A stretch of 64,000 bases of DNA from Actinomarinicola tropica (lineage in GTDB: Bacteria > Actinomycetota > Acidimicrobiia > Acidimicrobiales > SKKL01), in assembly GCF_009650215.1 (NCBI RefSeq), contig NZ_CP045851.1, positions 2,631,001 to 2,695,000 on the forward strand, written 5' to 3'. How positions within the stretch are numbered: the stretch's first letter is position 1; the number at the start of each line of letters is the position of its first letter. A model generated the notes under the pieces. The model had not been told where the DNA came from. It saw nothing but the letters and a program-made list of their open reading frames with translations, and did no database searches. The translations under genes were made by a program, and so were the position numbers. Below are positions 35,969 through 44,287 of the stretch, piece after piece.

Positions 35969-36531
35969 GACCGCTGCGGTACTCGATCAACGTCACGCTC
36001 GACGGCTGCTGCCACCACGAGGCGGTCCAACCCGACGAGGAGCTCCACCACTACTGGGCCGCGAGCCTGGAGCGGGCCGACGCCCTGCTCTTCGGCCGGG
36101 TCACCTACGGGATGATGGAGGAGGCGTGGCGGCGGCCGGCGTCGGGCGAGTGGCCGGACTGGATCGACGCGGAGCTGATCCCCTTCGCCCGCACGATCGA
36201 CGCCGCGAGGAAGTACGTCGTGTCGAGCACGCTCGACAGCGTCGACTGGAACGCCGAGCTCGTCCGGGGCGACCTGCGCGAGGCCGTCGAGGCGCTGAAG
36301 TCGGAACCGGGGCGGGGCATCTTCGTCGGTGGCGTCACCTTGCCGCTGGCGCTCGCCGACCTCGGGCTGATCGACGAGTACGAGCTCGTCGTCCACCCCG
36401 TCGTGGCCGGACACGGGCCGACCCTGTTCGCCGGGCTGCGACAGCCGCTCGAGCTGGAGCTCGTCGACCGCCACGAGCTGGGCTCCGGTGCCGTCGCCTG
36501 CCGTTACCTGCCCAAGCGGTCGGGCACCTGA
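35965..36531 (+). CDS. Dihydrofolate-reductase-fold (RibD C-terminal) protein, 188 aa
   Basis: A NADPH-binding reductase of the RibD_C/DHFR-like type. It begins VRPLRYSINVTLDGCCHHEAVQPDEELHHYW, continues with ADALLFGRVTYGMMEEAW, KYVVSSTLDSVDWNAELV, the GxG phosphate loop GRGIFVGGVTLPLALADLGLIDEYELVVHPVVAGHGPTLF, and ends with RYLPK. These features mark stand-alone DHFR-family reductases whose substrates are generally unknown. The GTG start at 35965 overlaps the epimerase stop as GTGA. It is last in a three-gene operon and convergent with the GNAT gene (13 bp between stops). Confidence 0.9.
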   Translation: MRPLRYSINVTLDGCCHHEAVQPDEELHHYWAASLERADALLFGRVTYGMMEEAWRRPASGEWPDWIDAELIPFARTIDAARKYVVSSTLDSVDWNAELVRGDLREAVEALKSEPGRGIFVGGVTLPLALADLGLIDEYELVVHPVVAGHGPTLFAGLRQPLELELVDRHELGSGAVACRYLPKRSGT

Positions 36532-36544
36532 GCCGCCGGCGCGG

Positions 36545-37135
36545 TCAGTCGAGCCAGTCGCGAGAGAGCTGGTCCCCCCGGGTGGCCCACTCCTCGGCGG
36601 TGATGGCGAAGCGCATGTGGTCCTCCCACGCGCCGTTGATCTCGAGGTAGCGCTCGGCGATGCCCTCGAAGCGCAGGTCGAGCTTCTCGACCACGCGCCG
36701 GCTCTTGTCGTTGCGGGGGATGATCGAGATCTGGATGCGGTGCAGCCGCAGCTCCTCGAAGGCGAAGCGGCAGATGAGCACGACGGCCTCGGGGACGTAG
36801 CCCTGGCCGGCGTGGCGCTCGTCGATCCAGTAGCCGACGTAGGCGCTCTGGAACGGGCCCCGCTGGACCGACGAGATGTTGATCTCGCCCGCGAAGTCGC
36901 CGTCGACGAAGATGCCGAACCCGTAGGCCGTGCCGAGCTGGCGCTCGCGCTGGCGGGCGCTGCACCGGATGGCGAAGGCGTCGCGGTCCTCGACGGCGTC
37001 GGGGTGGCCGGGGAGGCGCTGGGGCTCCCACTTGGTGAGCCAGTCGTGGTTGCGTCGACGCACCTCGCGCCACTGCTCGAAGTCGCCGATGACGAGGGGC
37101 CGCAGGACGATGCGGCGGCCGATGAGCGCGCTCAC
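36545..37135 (-). CDS. GNAT-family N-acetyltransferase (RimJ/RimL type), 196 aa
   Basis: Transfers acetyl from acetyl-CoA to an amine, in this subgroup often a protein N-terminus. The sequence follows the RimJ pattern: LIGRRIVLRPLVIGDFEQWREVRRRNHDWLTKWEP, then FGIFVDGDFAGEINISSVQRGPFQSAYVGYWIDERHAGQGYVPEAVVLICRFAFEELRLHRIQISI, then NDKSRRVVEKLDLRFEGIAERYLEINGAWEDH. The acetyl-CoA loop is RHAGQGY. The GTG start at 37135 overlaps the aminotransferase stop (GTGA), so the two are coupled. Target unknown. Confidence 0.92.
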   Translation of the reverse strand: MSALIGRRIVLRPLVIGDFEQWREVRRRNHDWLTKWEPQRLPGHPDAVEDRDAFAIRCSARQRERQLGTAYGFGIFVDGDFAGEINISSVQRGPFQSAYVGYWIDERHAGQGYVPEAVVLICRFAFEELRLHRIQISIIPRNDKSRRVVEKLDLRFEGIAERYLEINGAWEDHMRFAITAEEWATRGDQLSRDWLD

Positions 37136-38226
37136 CGACCCAGCACCTCCCCGAGGGCGCCGAGCAGGAGCGTGACGTTGCGCTGGCGTGCGGTGTGGCC
37201 CATCAGGCCGATCCGCCAGACGCGCCCCGCGAACTCGCCGAGCCCGCCGCCGATCTCGATGCCGTAGGTGTCGAGCAGCGTGCGACGGATCGTGGCGTCG
37301 TCGAGCCCGTCGGGCAGGTCCTCGGGGACCCACACCGTGGTCAGCTCGGGCAACCGGTGGGTGTCGGCGGCGAACAGCTCCATGCCCATGGCCTCGAGAC
37401 CCTGGTGCAGGGCCATCCCGCAGGCGGCGTGGCGGGCCCACGACGCGTCGAGTCCCTCGTCGAGCAGCACGCCGAGGCCGGCGTGGAGGGCGTAGATCAT
37501 GCTGATCGGCGCGGTGTGGTGGTACGCCCGGGCGCCCTCGCCGGTGACGTAGCGGGCGATCATGTTGAGGTCGAGGTACCACGACGAGGGGCGCTCGACG
37601 ATCCGGTCGACGGCGGCATCGGAGAACGTGAGCGGGCTCAGGCCCGGGGGGACGCCGAGGCACTTCTGGGTGCCGCTGTAGGCGATGTCGACCCGCCACT
37701 CGTCGACCGTGACCGGGATGCCGCCGAGAGAGGTGACGCAGTCGACGAGCAGCAACGTGCCGTCGGGTCGGTCGGCCAGCGGGGCGACGTCGTTGCGCAC
37801 GCCCGTCGACGTCTCGGCGTGGACGACCGCGATGATCGCCGGCGACGGGTGGGCGTCGAGCAGCCGCTGCGGGTCGATCGGCTGGCCCCAGGGCGCCTCG
37901 ACCCGGATCACGTCGGCGCCGCAGCGGGCGGCGACGTCGCACATGCGCTCGCCGAACACGCCGTTGACGCCGATCACCACGGGGTCGCCGGGGCGGACGA
38001 CGTTGACGAACGCAGCCTCCATGCCCGCCGAGCCCGTGCCGCTGACCGGGAACGTCAGCCGGTTCTCCGTCCGCCACACCTGGCGGAGACGCTCGTTGGT
38101 CTCGTCGAGCAGGGCGATGAAGTCGGGATCGAGGTGCCCCAGCACGGGCCGGGAGAAGGCCTCGATGACCTCGGGGTACGGGTTCCCGGGCCCGGGGCCC
38201 ATGAGGGTTCGCTCGCGGTGCGGCAT
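37132..38226 (-). CDS. PLP-dependent class V aminotransferase (alanine-glyoxylate type), 364 aa
   Basis: Transfers an amino group, typically alanine or serine to glyoxylate. Features include LMGPGPGNPYPEVIEAFSRPVLGHLDPDF, VSGTGSAGMEAAFVNVVRPGD, the PLP-ring contact AVVHAETSTGV, LLLVDCVTSLGG with the PLP-nitrogen Asp, and the Schiff-base lysine in AYSGTQKCLGVPPGLSP. ATG 38226 is preferred; an upstream GTG at 38286 would start inside a large inverted-repeat structure. The two-lyase operon at 1.9-3.9 kb would generate glyoxylate, a plausible amino acceptor (inference). The leader upstream contains the nested inverted repeats at 38228-38321. Confidence 0.92.
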   Translation of the reverse strand: MPHRERTLMGPGPGNPYPEVIEAFSRPVLGHLDPDFIALLDETNERLRQVWRTENRLTFPVSGTGSAGMEAAFVNVVRPGDPVVIGVNGVFGERMCDVAARCGADVIRVEAPWGQPIDPQRLLDAHPSPAIIAVVHAETSTGVRNDVAPLADRPDGTLLLVDCVTSLGGIPVTVDEWRVDIAYSGTQKCLGVPPGLSPLTFSDAAVDRIVERPSSWYLDLNMIARYVTGEGARAYHHTAPISMIYALHAGLGVLLDEGLDASWARHAACGMALHQGLEAMGMELFAADTHRLPELTTVWVPEDLPDGLDDATIRRTLLDTYGIEIGGGLGEFAGRVWRIGLMGHTARQRNVTLLLGALGEVLGR

Positions 38227-38227
38227 C

Positions 38228-38321
38228 GGGCCTGACACTAGGCGCGGCGTGCTCCCCTCCGTTCTGGGTACCGATCTCCACCGCACATGTCGCGATCCGT
38301 ACCAAGAGCGGTGTCAGGCCC
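38228..38321. repeat. Nested inverted repeats in the aminotransferase leader
   Basis: Outer arms GGGCCTGACAC (38228-38238) and GTGTCAGGCCC (38311-38321) are exact inverted repeats. Inside, 38260-38276 and 38294-38310 pair in 14 of 17 positions around a 17-base loop. In the minus-strand transcript the outer stem would end 1 base before the ATG at 38226. This could be an RNA regulatory fold, a terminator or a small palindromic (MITE-like) element. Confidence 0.6.
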
Positions 38322-38343
38322 TGGCCTACCCGCTCGCGTTCCA

Positions 38344-38390
38344 TTCTCGGTACGGAACTCGACCGTGGGTGTCGCGGGCCGTACCGAGAA
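38344..38390. repeat. Adjacent inverted repeat
   Basis: Arms TTCTCGGTACGG (38344-38355) and CCGTACCGAGAA (38379-38390) are exact 12-bp inverted repeats with a 23-base loop. The core GGTAC is shared with the arms of the neighbouring structure at 38260-38310. It is 51 bp beyond the ppx stop and may serve as its terminator, although no T-tract follows. Confidence 0.6.
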
Positions 38391-38441
38391 CGGCGCCTGG
38401 GGGCGGAGCCGGCGCGATCGGCGAGGGGTCGGCGCCCGGTG

Positions 38442-39347
38442 TCAGCGGAGGGAGGCGGCGAGGCCGTCGAGGAGGTCGCGCTCGGAGACGAGGAGCGGGT
38501 CGACGTGCAGCGAGCGCATGATGGCGACGAGGATCGCCGAGCCGCCGACGATCACCTCGGCCCGGTCGGGGTGCAGGCCGGGGTTGAAGCGGCGGTCCTC
38601 GAGCGGCTCGGTCACGAGCGTGCGGAACACGTCCTCGGCCGCGTCGTGGGTGAGCTCGAAGTGGTGGGTCGCACCGGGCTCGTCGACGCCGCACCCCAGC
38701 TCGACGGCGGCGACGGTCGTGACCGTGCCGGCGACGCCGATCCACGTGCGGACGTCGGCCAGCTCGGGGAGCTCCCTCTGCACGTCGGCCAGGTGCGCCT
38801 CGGCCACCGAGAGGCAGGCGACCAGCTCCTCGGGCTCGGGCGGGTCGGACTCGACGAAGCGCTCGGTGAAGCGCACCGAGCCCATCTCGACCGAGAGCAC
38901 CCGCTCCAGCTCCGTGGTCCCGTACGCGAACTCGGTCGAGCCGCCGCCGATGTCGACGACGCAGAACGGCCCACGTGAGGGGTCGAGCCCGGCGGTGGCC
39001 CCGGCGAACGACAGCCGCCCCTCCTCGTCACCCGGCAGGATCTCGGGCCGCACGCCGAGCGTGGCCTCGGCCCGGTCGAGCAGCTCGTCCCGGTTCGTGG
39101 CGCTCCGGGCGGCGGAGGTGGCGGCGACCCGGACGGCCTCGACGCCGTGCTCGTCGAGGAGGCGGCGGTGCTCGGCCAGCTCGGCGATCGTGCGGTCGAG
39201 GGCGGCCGGGTCGAGCCGCCCCGTGCGGTCGACGCCGGCGCCGAGCCGGGTGATCGTCTGGCGGCGGACGACGTCGCCGTCGGGCCCGCTGATGAGCAGC
39301 CGGATCGTGTTGGTGCCGCAGTCGACGGCCGCGACGAGGTCAGCCAC
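38442..39347 (-). CDS. ppx: Exopolyphosphatase/guanosine pentaphosphatase (Ppx/GppA family)
   Basis: Hydrolyses polyphosphate or pppGpp. The ASKHA-fold phosphate loops are visible: AAVDCGTNTIRLLI near the N-terminus and FCVVDIGGGSTEFAYG in the middle, plus the GVAGTVTTVAAVELG and ERVGGSAIL-like RAEVIVGGSAILVAIM segments. At 301 aa it is the short actinobacterial Ppx type. The GTG start at 39347 overlaps the DUF501 stop by 8 bp. Order DUF501-ppx is the standard actinobacterial one (Rv1025-Rv1026), but here the usual upstream genes ftsB and eno lie 6 kb away beyond the cox-type operon. Confidence 0.93.
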   Translation of the reverse strand: MADLVAAVDCGTNTIRLLISGPDGDVVRRQTITRLGAGVDRTGRLDPAALDRTIAELAEHRRLLDEHGVEAVRVAATSAARSATNRDELLDRAEATLGVRPEILPGDEEGRLSFAGATAGLDPSRGPFCVVDIGGGSTEFAYGTTELERVLSVEMGSVRFTERFVESDPPEPEELVACLSVAEAHLADVQRELPELADVRTWIGVAGTVTTVAAVELGCGVDEPGATHHFELTHDAAEDVFRTLVTEPLEDRRFNPGLHPDRAEVIVGGSAILVAIMRSLHVDPLLVSERDLLDGLAASLR

Positions 39348-39825
39348 CGGCGGGTACCCCCTCGTCCGGAACGCCGGGCTCGTCGGGCTCATCGAGGTGG
39401 TCGGCGACCCATCGGCCGACGGGGTCGTCGCCACCGGCCAGGTACCAGGCGTAGTGGGCGTGCAGGCACTTGACGCCGCGCCGGGTGCCGCCGACGCCGC
39501 CGTACGGGCGGGGGCCAGCGTGGTCCGCCGGCACCTCGGCGTCGCGCTCAGCGGCGTACGCGGCGTGGGCGGCGGCGAGGGCGCCAGGATCGACGGCCTC
39601 CTCGGCCCGCTTCACGCCGCCGCGCGACTCCAACCGGCCGACGGCGACGCGCTCGGCCGCGCCGACCAGCCAGTAGCGGGTCGGCATGGGCGTGCCGTCG
39701 TCGAGCAGCGGGGCGTTGCGGATCACGACGGGCACGCCGGCATCGTCACGGACGACGACCTCGAACTCCCCGAGGGGCGCCCGGCCGAGCAGCTCGGTGA
39801 CCGCTCCGCGGTCCGCGTCGTGCAC
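39340..39825 (-). CDS. DUF501 family protein, 161 aa
   Basis: A small protein conserved next to ftsB and ppx in actinobacteria; its function is not known. The sequence has the family core: VTELLGRAPLGEFEVVVRDDAGVPVVIRNAPLLDDGTPMPTRYWLVG, then ESRGGVKRAEEAVDPGALAAAHAAYAAERD, and the conserved GGVGGTRRGVKCLHAHYAWYLAGGDDPVGRWV. The Cys-Leu-His-Ala-His motif near residue 118 hints at metal binding. Start ATG 39825. It overlaps ppx by 8 bp and starts 11 bp downstream of the coxG stop, so it may now be read from the cox promoter. Confidence 0.92.
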   Translation of the reverse strand: MHDADRGAVTELLGRAPLGEFEVVVRDDAGVPVVIRNAPLLDDGTPMPTRYWLVGAAERVAVGRLESRGGVKRAEEAVDPGALAAAHAAYAAERDAEVPADHAGPRPYGGVGGTRRGVKCLHAHYAWYLAGGDDPVGRWVADHLDEPDEPGVPDEGVPAGG

Positions 39826-39836
39826 GCCGGGAGCGG

Positions 39837-40589
39837 TCAGCTGCCCCGCCCGCGGAGCCAGCGCAGGATGAGCAGCACGATGACGATCACACCGATGGTC
39901 GGTGCCAGGCGCTTGGCGACCGGGACGCCGGCGGCGTCGAACAGGTCGACCGGCTTGGCCTCGGGCTGGTCGATGCGCCGGACGTTCGACGGCGTGGTGT
40001 CGACCGCCGGGCCGGCGTTGCTCGCGGGCGCCTCGCCGGTGGCGGTCGCCGCAGCGGCCTCGGTGGTGCCGGCGTTGCTCGCCGCAGGCTCGGCCGACGT
40101 GGACCCGGCGGCGGTTGCGGGCGGGGCCTCCTCGGCCCCCTCCTCGCCGGCGAGCACCGTGGTGTGCAGGTTCTCGACGAACTGGTCGAGCAGCTTGGCG
40201 CTCACGTCGGCCATGACGCCCCGTCCGAACTGGGCCACCTTGCCGGTGACCTGGAGGTCGGTGTGGACGCTCACCTTTGTGCCTTCGCCTGCGGCCTCGA
40301 GCCGCGCGGTGATGCGGGCGTTGGCGTTGCCCTGGCCGCGGGTGTCACGGCCGTCGGCCTTCAGCACCGCGACGTGGTTCTCGTCGTCCTTCTCCTCGAA
40401 GGTGGCCTTGCCCTTGTACTGGGCGGTGATCGGGCCGACCTTCACCTTGACGACGCCGCGGTACTCGTCGCCCTCGACCTCCTGCAGCTGGGCGCCGGGC
40501 AGGCACGGGGCGATGCGCTCGACGTCGGTGAGCACGGCCCAGGCCCGCTCGACCGGCACGGCGACCTCGAAGTCGTTCGTCAGCTCCAT
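39837..40589 (-). CDS. coxG: CoxG-like SRPBCC protein with C-terminal membrane anchor, 250 aa
   Basis: CoxG recruits CO dehydrogenase to the cytoplasmic membrane. The SRPBCC domain covers about residues 1-150: MELTNDFEVAVPVERAWAVLTDVERIAPCLPGAQL, KVKVGPITAQYKGKATFEE, GQGNANARITARL, LQVTGKVAQFGRGVMADVSAKLLDQFVENL. An Ala/Pro/Thr-rich linker follows (150-225), then a single tail helix, LAPTIGVIVIVLLILRWLRGRGS. This layout equals that of CoxG. Start ATG 40589 overlaps the mocA stop by 10 bp. It is the last gene of the cox-type operon, although no CoxL is encoded here for it to bind. Confidence 0.92.
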   Translation of the reverse strand: MELTNDFEVAVPVERAWAVLTDVERIAPCLPGAQLQEVEGDEYRGVVKVKVGPITAQYKGKATFEEKDDENHVAVLKADGRDTRGQGNANARITARLEAAGEGTKVSVHTDLQVTGKVAQFGRGVMADVSAKLLDQFVENLHTTVLAGEEGAEEAPPATAAGSTSAEPAASNAGTTEAAAATATGEAPASNAGPAVDTTPSNVRRIDQPEAKPVDLFDAAGVPVAKRLAPTIGVIVIVLLILRWLRGRGS

Positions 40590-41140
40590 CGTCGGAGATC
40601 CTCCTGCGTGTCGATGTCCACGGGCGTGCCTGGGCACGGTACCGCCTCGACGAGGTCGCTCCGTCCCCGGATGAGCGACCGGGCGCCCTCGTCGCCCTCG
40701 CTCGGGAGCAGAGGCCAGACCTCCTCGGCCAGGCGGACGGGGTTGCGCCGCTGCCCGTCGTAGGTGGCGACGGCGATGGGCGACGTGCTCGCGGCGACGG
40801 CCGCCCACGCCGCCGGCTCGATCAGGGGCTGGTCGCCGAGGCCGACGACCATCGCGTCGTGGCCCGCGGCGGCGACGGCCTGCCGGGCGACCTGGAGGGA
40901 CGTGGCCTGGCCCTCGGCCCAGCGCGGGTTGTCGACCACCGTCACCCCGGCGGGGAGCACGGCGCGCACGTCGATCGCACCCACGACGACCACGACCTCG
41001 TCGAGCCCGGCGTCCACTGCGGCCTGCACGGCCTGGGTGACGACGGTGGAGCCACGGAAGGGCGCGAGGAGCTTGTGCCCCTCCCCCTCGAACCGTCGCC
41101 CACCGCCGGCGGCGAGGACGACCGCGGCCGTCGTGCCCAT
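40580..41140 (-). CDS. mocA: Molybdenum-cofactor cytidylyltransferase-like nucleotidyltransferase, 186 aa
   Basis: Adds CMP to molybdopterin for xanthine-oxidase-family enzymes. The nucleotide-binding signature is VVLAAGGGRRFEGEGHKLLAPFRGSTVVTQAVQAA. VVVVVGAIDVRAVLPAGVTVVDNPRWAEGQATSLQVA and MVVGLGDQPLIEPAAW (the conserved GDQP) follow, and RRNPVRLAEEVW and VDIDTQEDLRRW end the protein. It is typical of MocA/CoxI-linked transferases. Start ATG 41140. It lies 4 bp downstream of the XdhC gene, supporting a cofactor-maturation role for this operon. Confidence 0.93.
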   Translation of the reverse strand: MGTTAAVVLAAGGGRRFEGEGHKLLAPFRGSTVVTQAVQAAVDAGLDEVVVVVGAIDVRAVLPAGVTVVDNPRWAEGQATSLQVARQAVAAAGHDAMVVGLGDQPLIEPAAWAAVAASTSPIAVATYDGQRRNPVRLAEEVWPLLPSEGDEGARSLIRGRSDLVEAVPCPGTPVDIDTQEDLRRWS

Positions 41141-41144
41141 CGGC

Positions 41145-41939
41145 CTAGCGGTGGATGCTGCCGGCGGTGTCGCGCAGCGACGGCGCAGGTCGGCCGGTGC
41201 GCAGGGCGATGACCTCGGCGAGGATCGAGATCGCCGTCTCCTCCGGGGTGCGGGCGCCGATGTCGAGGCCGATCGGCCCCATGATCCGGGCGAGCTGCTC
41301 CTCGGTGACGCCCTCGGCCCGCAGGCGCTCTCGGCGGTCCTCGTCGGTGCGGCGCGAGCCCATCGCCCCGAGGTAGCCGACGTCGGTGGCGAGCGCGGCG
41401 ACGATGGCCGGCACGTCGAACTTCGGGTCGTGGGTGAGCACGCACACAGCGTCGCTCGGACCGAGCTCGGCGCCCCGGGCCTCCACGAGGCGGTGGGGCC
41501 AGTCGACGACCACCTCGTCGGCCATCGGGAAGCGGCGCTCGGTGGCGAACACCGGTCGGGCGTCGCACACCGTGACCCTGTACCCCAGCACCTTGGCGAC
41601 CCGTGCCAGCGCCGCGGTGAAGTCGACGGCACCGAAGATCCACATCTGCGGCGGCGGCGCGAAGGACTCGATGAACACCGACACCGTGGTCTCGCCCGCC
41701 TGGCCGCGGGGGCCGTAGTGGCGCATCCCGGACCGACCTGCGTCGAGCTCGCCCCGCACGTCGCGACCGACGACGCGGTCGAGGTCCTCGTTGCCGAGCG
41801 AGCCGACCGGGTCCTGGCCCGGCACGACGAGCAGCTTGCTCCCGGCACCCGGCCCCTCGACGACCGTCGCCAGGGCGACGGGCTCCTCGGCGCGCAGCCG
41901 CTCGCGCAGGATCTCGTAGATCGGGGCGGGATCGGCCAC
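41145..41939 (-). CDS. coxF: XdhC/CoxF-type molybdenum-cofactor insertion protein, 264 aa
   Basis: XdhC-family chaperones bind molybdenum cofactor, promote its sulfuration and load it into the large subunit of xanthine- or CO-dehydrogenases. Here the C-terminal Rossmann half is complete: MWIFGAVDFTAALARVAKVLGYRVTVCDARPVFATERRFPMADEVVV, VCVLTHDPKFDVPAIVAALATDVGYLGAMGSRRTDEDRRERL and IGLDIGARTPEETAISILAEVIA. The N-terminal part is also present but lacks the usual CGG motif, which the separate small gene 41942-42256 carries. Start GTG 41939. The gene begins 3 bp after that partner gene ends. Confidence 0.92.
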   Translation of the reverse strand: MADPAPIYEILRERLRAEEPVALATVVEGPGAGSKLLVVPGQDPVGSLGNEDLDRVVGRDVRGELDAGRSGMRHYGPRGQAGETTVSVFIESFAPPPQMWIFGAVDFTAALARVAKVLGYRVTVCDARPVFATERRFPMADEVVVDWPHRLVEARGAELGPSDAVCVLTHDPKFDVPAIVAALATDVGYLGAMGSRRTDEDRRERLRAEGVTEEQLARIMGPIGLDIGARTPEETAISILAEVIALRTGRPAPSLRDTAGSIHR

Positions 41940-41941
41940 CG

Positions 41942-42256
41942 CTACCAGTCCAGCGGCTCGATGAAGAGGTGGACGGTGCCGCCGCAGGTGAGGCCGACGG
42001 CGAACGCCTCGTCGTCGCTGTACCCGAACGTCACGATCCGCCGCTCGGCGCCCTGGAGGATCTGGAGGGCCTCGGTGACGACGGCCCCCTCGACGCAGCC
42101 GCCCGACACCGAGCCGGCGACCTCGCCGTCCTCGTTGACGGCCATGGCCGCCCCCGGTTCTCGCGGCCCGGACCCGTCGATGTCGACGACGCGTGCCACC
42201 GCGACGCGCTTGCCGGCCGCACGCCAGCGTTCGATGTCGTCGAGGATCTCCCTCAT
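41942..42256 (-). CDS. coxI: XdhC/CoxI N-terminal domain protein, 104 aa
   Basis: A stand-alone XdhC_CoxI domain: MREILDDIERWRAAGKRVAVARVVDIDGSGPREPGAAMAV, GEVAGSVSGGCVEGAVVTEALQIL and the C-terminal FAVGLTCGGTVHLFIEPLDW. The two cysteine motifs (GGCVEG and LTCGG) are the conserved ones of the family and probably bind the molybdenum cofactor. Usually this domain is fused to the Rossmann half, so here the function is split over two genes. Start ATG 42256 overlaps the VWA gene's stop as ATGA. Confidence 0.93.
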   Translation of the reverse strand: MREILDDIERWRAAGKRVAVARVVDIDGSGPREPGAAMAVNEDGEVAGSVSGGCVEGAVVTEALQILQGAERRIVTFGYSDDEAFAVGLTCGGTVHLFIEPLDW

Positions 42257-43389
42257 GCTGCGATCTCCTCCGCGAGGTGCTCCAGCGCGGCCAGCGAGTG
42301 GCCTGCGATGAACGTATCCACGAACGGCAGCGCCGCGGCCATCCCGCGCGCCAACGGCTCGTAGCCGGGCGTGGCCTTCAGGGGGTTGACCCACACGACG
42401 CGGTGGGCCACCCGGTGCAACCGACCCATCTGCTCGGCGAGCAGGTCCGGGTCGCCCCGGTCCCAGCCGTCGGAGAGGATCACGACCACGGCGCCGCGAG
42501 CCATGCCGCGGACCCCCCACTGGTCGTTGAACGTCCGCAGCATCTCGCCGAGGCGGGTGCCGCCCGACCAGTCCTCGACGGCGTCGGCCGCCCGAGCGAC
42601 GGCGGCGTCGGGGTCCCGCGAGGCGAGCTCGCGCGTGATCCGGGTGAGCTGGGTGCCGAGCGTGAACGCCTCGACGCGGGCCCGACCGACGACGGCGGCG
42701 TGGACGAAGCGGACGAGCGAGCGGGCGTAGGGCTCCATCGAGCCGCTGATGTCGACGAGCAGGACGAGGCGCCGGGGCCGCTCCCCCGGTGCCGTCGTCG
42801 AGAGCCGGGTGGTCTCGCCGCCCCGGCGCAGGGCGTCGCGCAGGGTGCGTCCGAGGTCGATGCGGGCGCCGGCCTCGCCGACGTGGCGACGCCGACGGGA
42901 CGGGCGGCGGGCCGACACGACGCGCATGCGGTCCATCAGCCGGTGGGCCTCGGCCAGCTCCTCGTCGGTGCAGCTGGCGAAGTCGCGCTCGCGCAGCACC
43001 TCCTGGGCGCTGTAGCGCACCGACAGGACCGGCCCCTCCTCGTCGCCCGACTCGTCGGGCGCCTCGGACGGGTCGTCCTCGCCGTCGTCCAGTGCGACGG
43101 TGATGCGCTCCGGTGCCGATGCGCCGCGCAGGACCGCCGCCGCGCCGTGGTCCCAGTAGGCGCGGAACACCTCGTCGTAGACGGGGACGTCCTCGGGCCG
43201 GGTGACGAGCGTGGCCCGGCCCGCCCAGTACGCCCCGGCCCGGTCGTCGAGCCCGACCTCGCCGAGGGCCTGGACGAACAGCACGGTGCTGCCCACCGGC
43301 ACGACGAGTCCGGCACGCCGCAGCGCGGCGACGAAGCCGACCACCGCCCGGTCGACGCCGGTGGTCACCTCGACCCCGTCAGGTGGCAC
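42253..43389 (-). CDS. coxE: CoxE-like VWA-domain protein, 378 aa
   Basis: Works with the CoxD AAA+ ATPase in maturing the CO-dehydrogenase active site. The C-terminal von Willebrand A domain has the MIDAS motif LVDISGSMEPYARSLVRFVH and continues with VEAFTLGTQLTRITREL, WSGGTRLGEMLRTFN and VVVILSDGWDRGDPDLLAEQM. The N-terminal helical domain (about residues 10-170) contains an acidic stretch and YSAQEVLRERDFASCTDEELAEA. Start GTG 43389, overlapping the coxD stop by 11 bp; a GTG slightly downstream would also work. Confidence 0.92.
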   Translation of the reverse strand: MPPDGVEVTTGVDRAVVGFVAALRRAGLVVPVGSTVLFVQALGEVGLDDRAGAYWAGRATLVTRPEDVPVYDEVFRAYWDHGAAAVLRGASAPERITVALDDGEDDPSEAPDESGDEEGPVLSVRYSAQEVLRERDFASCTDEELAEAHRLMDRMRVVSARRPSRRRRHVGEAGARIDLGRTLRDALRRGGETTRLSTTAPGERPRRLVLLVDISGSMEPYARSLVRFVHAAVVGRARVEAFTLGTQLTRITRELASRDPDAAVARAADAVEDWSGGTRLGEMLRTFNDQWGVRGMARGAVVVILSDGWDRGDPDLLAEQMGRLHRVAHRVVWVNPLKATPGYEPLARGMAAALPFVDTFIAGHSLAALEHLAEEIAA

Positions 43390-44287
43390 GGCGCGCCGCG
43401 TCCTCGACGAGCGCCTGCAACCCGCGGCCGCGGACGCGCTCCTGGTCCTCCCGGTACTTGAGGACGGTGCCGAGCGTGGCGTCGATCGTGTCGACGGTGA
43501 GGTCGCGCTGGCCGAGCAGGTGGACGGCGGTGGCCCAGTCGATCGTCTCGGCCACCCCCGGCGGCTTGTAGAGGCCGAGGTCCCGGAGACCCGCGGTGGC
43601 CGCCGCGACCTGGCGGGCGAGGGACTCGGCGACGTCGGGGGCCCGCATCCGCACCACGGCGACCTCCCGCTCGAAGTCCGGGTGCTCGACCCAGTGGTAG
43701 AGGCACCGGCGCTTCAGCGCGTCGTGCAGGTCGCGGGTGCGGTTGGAGGTGACGACGACGAGCGGTGGGGTGGGCGCCCGGAAGGTGCCCAGCTCGGGGA
43801 CCGTGATCGTGAAGTCGGAGAGGATCTCGAGGAGGAAGGCCTCGAACTCGTCGTCGGCCCGGTCGAGCTCGTCGATGAGCAGCACCGGCGGGACGCCCTC
43901 GCCGTGGTCGAGCGCCCGCAGCAGCGGGCGGCGGACGAGGAACCGCTCGCTGTACAGCTCGTCCTCGAGTCGATCGGTCTCGTCCCGCGTGGCCGCCCCG
44001 GTGGCCTCCGCCGTGCGCAGGTGCAGCAGCTGGCGGGCGTGGTCCCACTCGTACGCCGCCTGGCCGAGGTCGATGCCCTCGTAGCACTGGAGCCGGATGA
44101 GCTCGCCGCCGGTCCAGCGGGCGAGCGTCTTGGCCACCTCGGTCTTGCCGACACCGGCCTCGCCCTCGAGCAGCAACGGCCGGTGCAGCCGCATCGCGAG
44201 GAAGATCGCCGTGGCGAGACCCTCGTCGGCGAGGTACTCGTGCGCGGCCAGCGCGTCACGGACGTCGTCGACCGACCCGGGCGTCAC
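43379..44287 (-). CDS. coxD: MoxR-family AAA+ ATPase, CoxD-like, 302 aa
   Basis: An AAA+ chaperone that, with CoxE, matures molybdo-hydroxylases (CoxD is needed for the sulfurated Mo-Cu site). Walker A is [16 protein letters not shown], Walker [26 protein letters not shown], sensor 1 [31 protein letters not shown]. The N-terminus [29 protein letters not shown] matches the CoxD branch. Start GTG 44287, overlapping the coxM stop by 4 bp (GTGA). In standard operons coxL would lie just upstream of coxD; here coxM does. Confidence 0.93.
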   Translation of the reverse strand: MTPGSVDDVRDALAAHEYLADEGLATAIFLAMRLHRPLLLEGEAGVGKTEVAKTLARWTGGELIRLQCYEGIDLGQAAYEWDHARQLLHLRTAEATGAATRDETDRLEDELYSERFLVRRPLLRALDHGEGVPPVLLIDELDRADDEFEAFLLEILSDFTITVPELGTFRAPTPPLVVVTSNRTRDLHDALKRRCLYHWVEHPDFEREVAVVRMRAPDVAESLARQVAAATAGLRDLGLYKPPGVAETIDWATAVHLLGQRDLTVDTIDATLGTVLKYREDQERVRGRGLQALVEDAARRAT

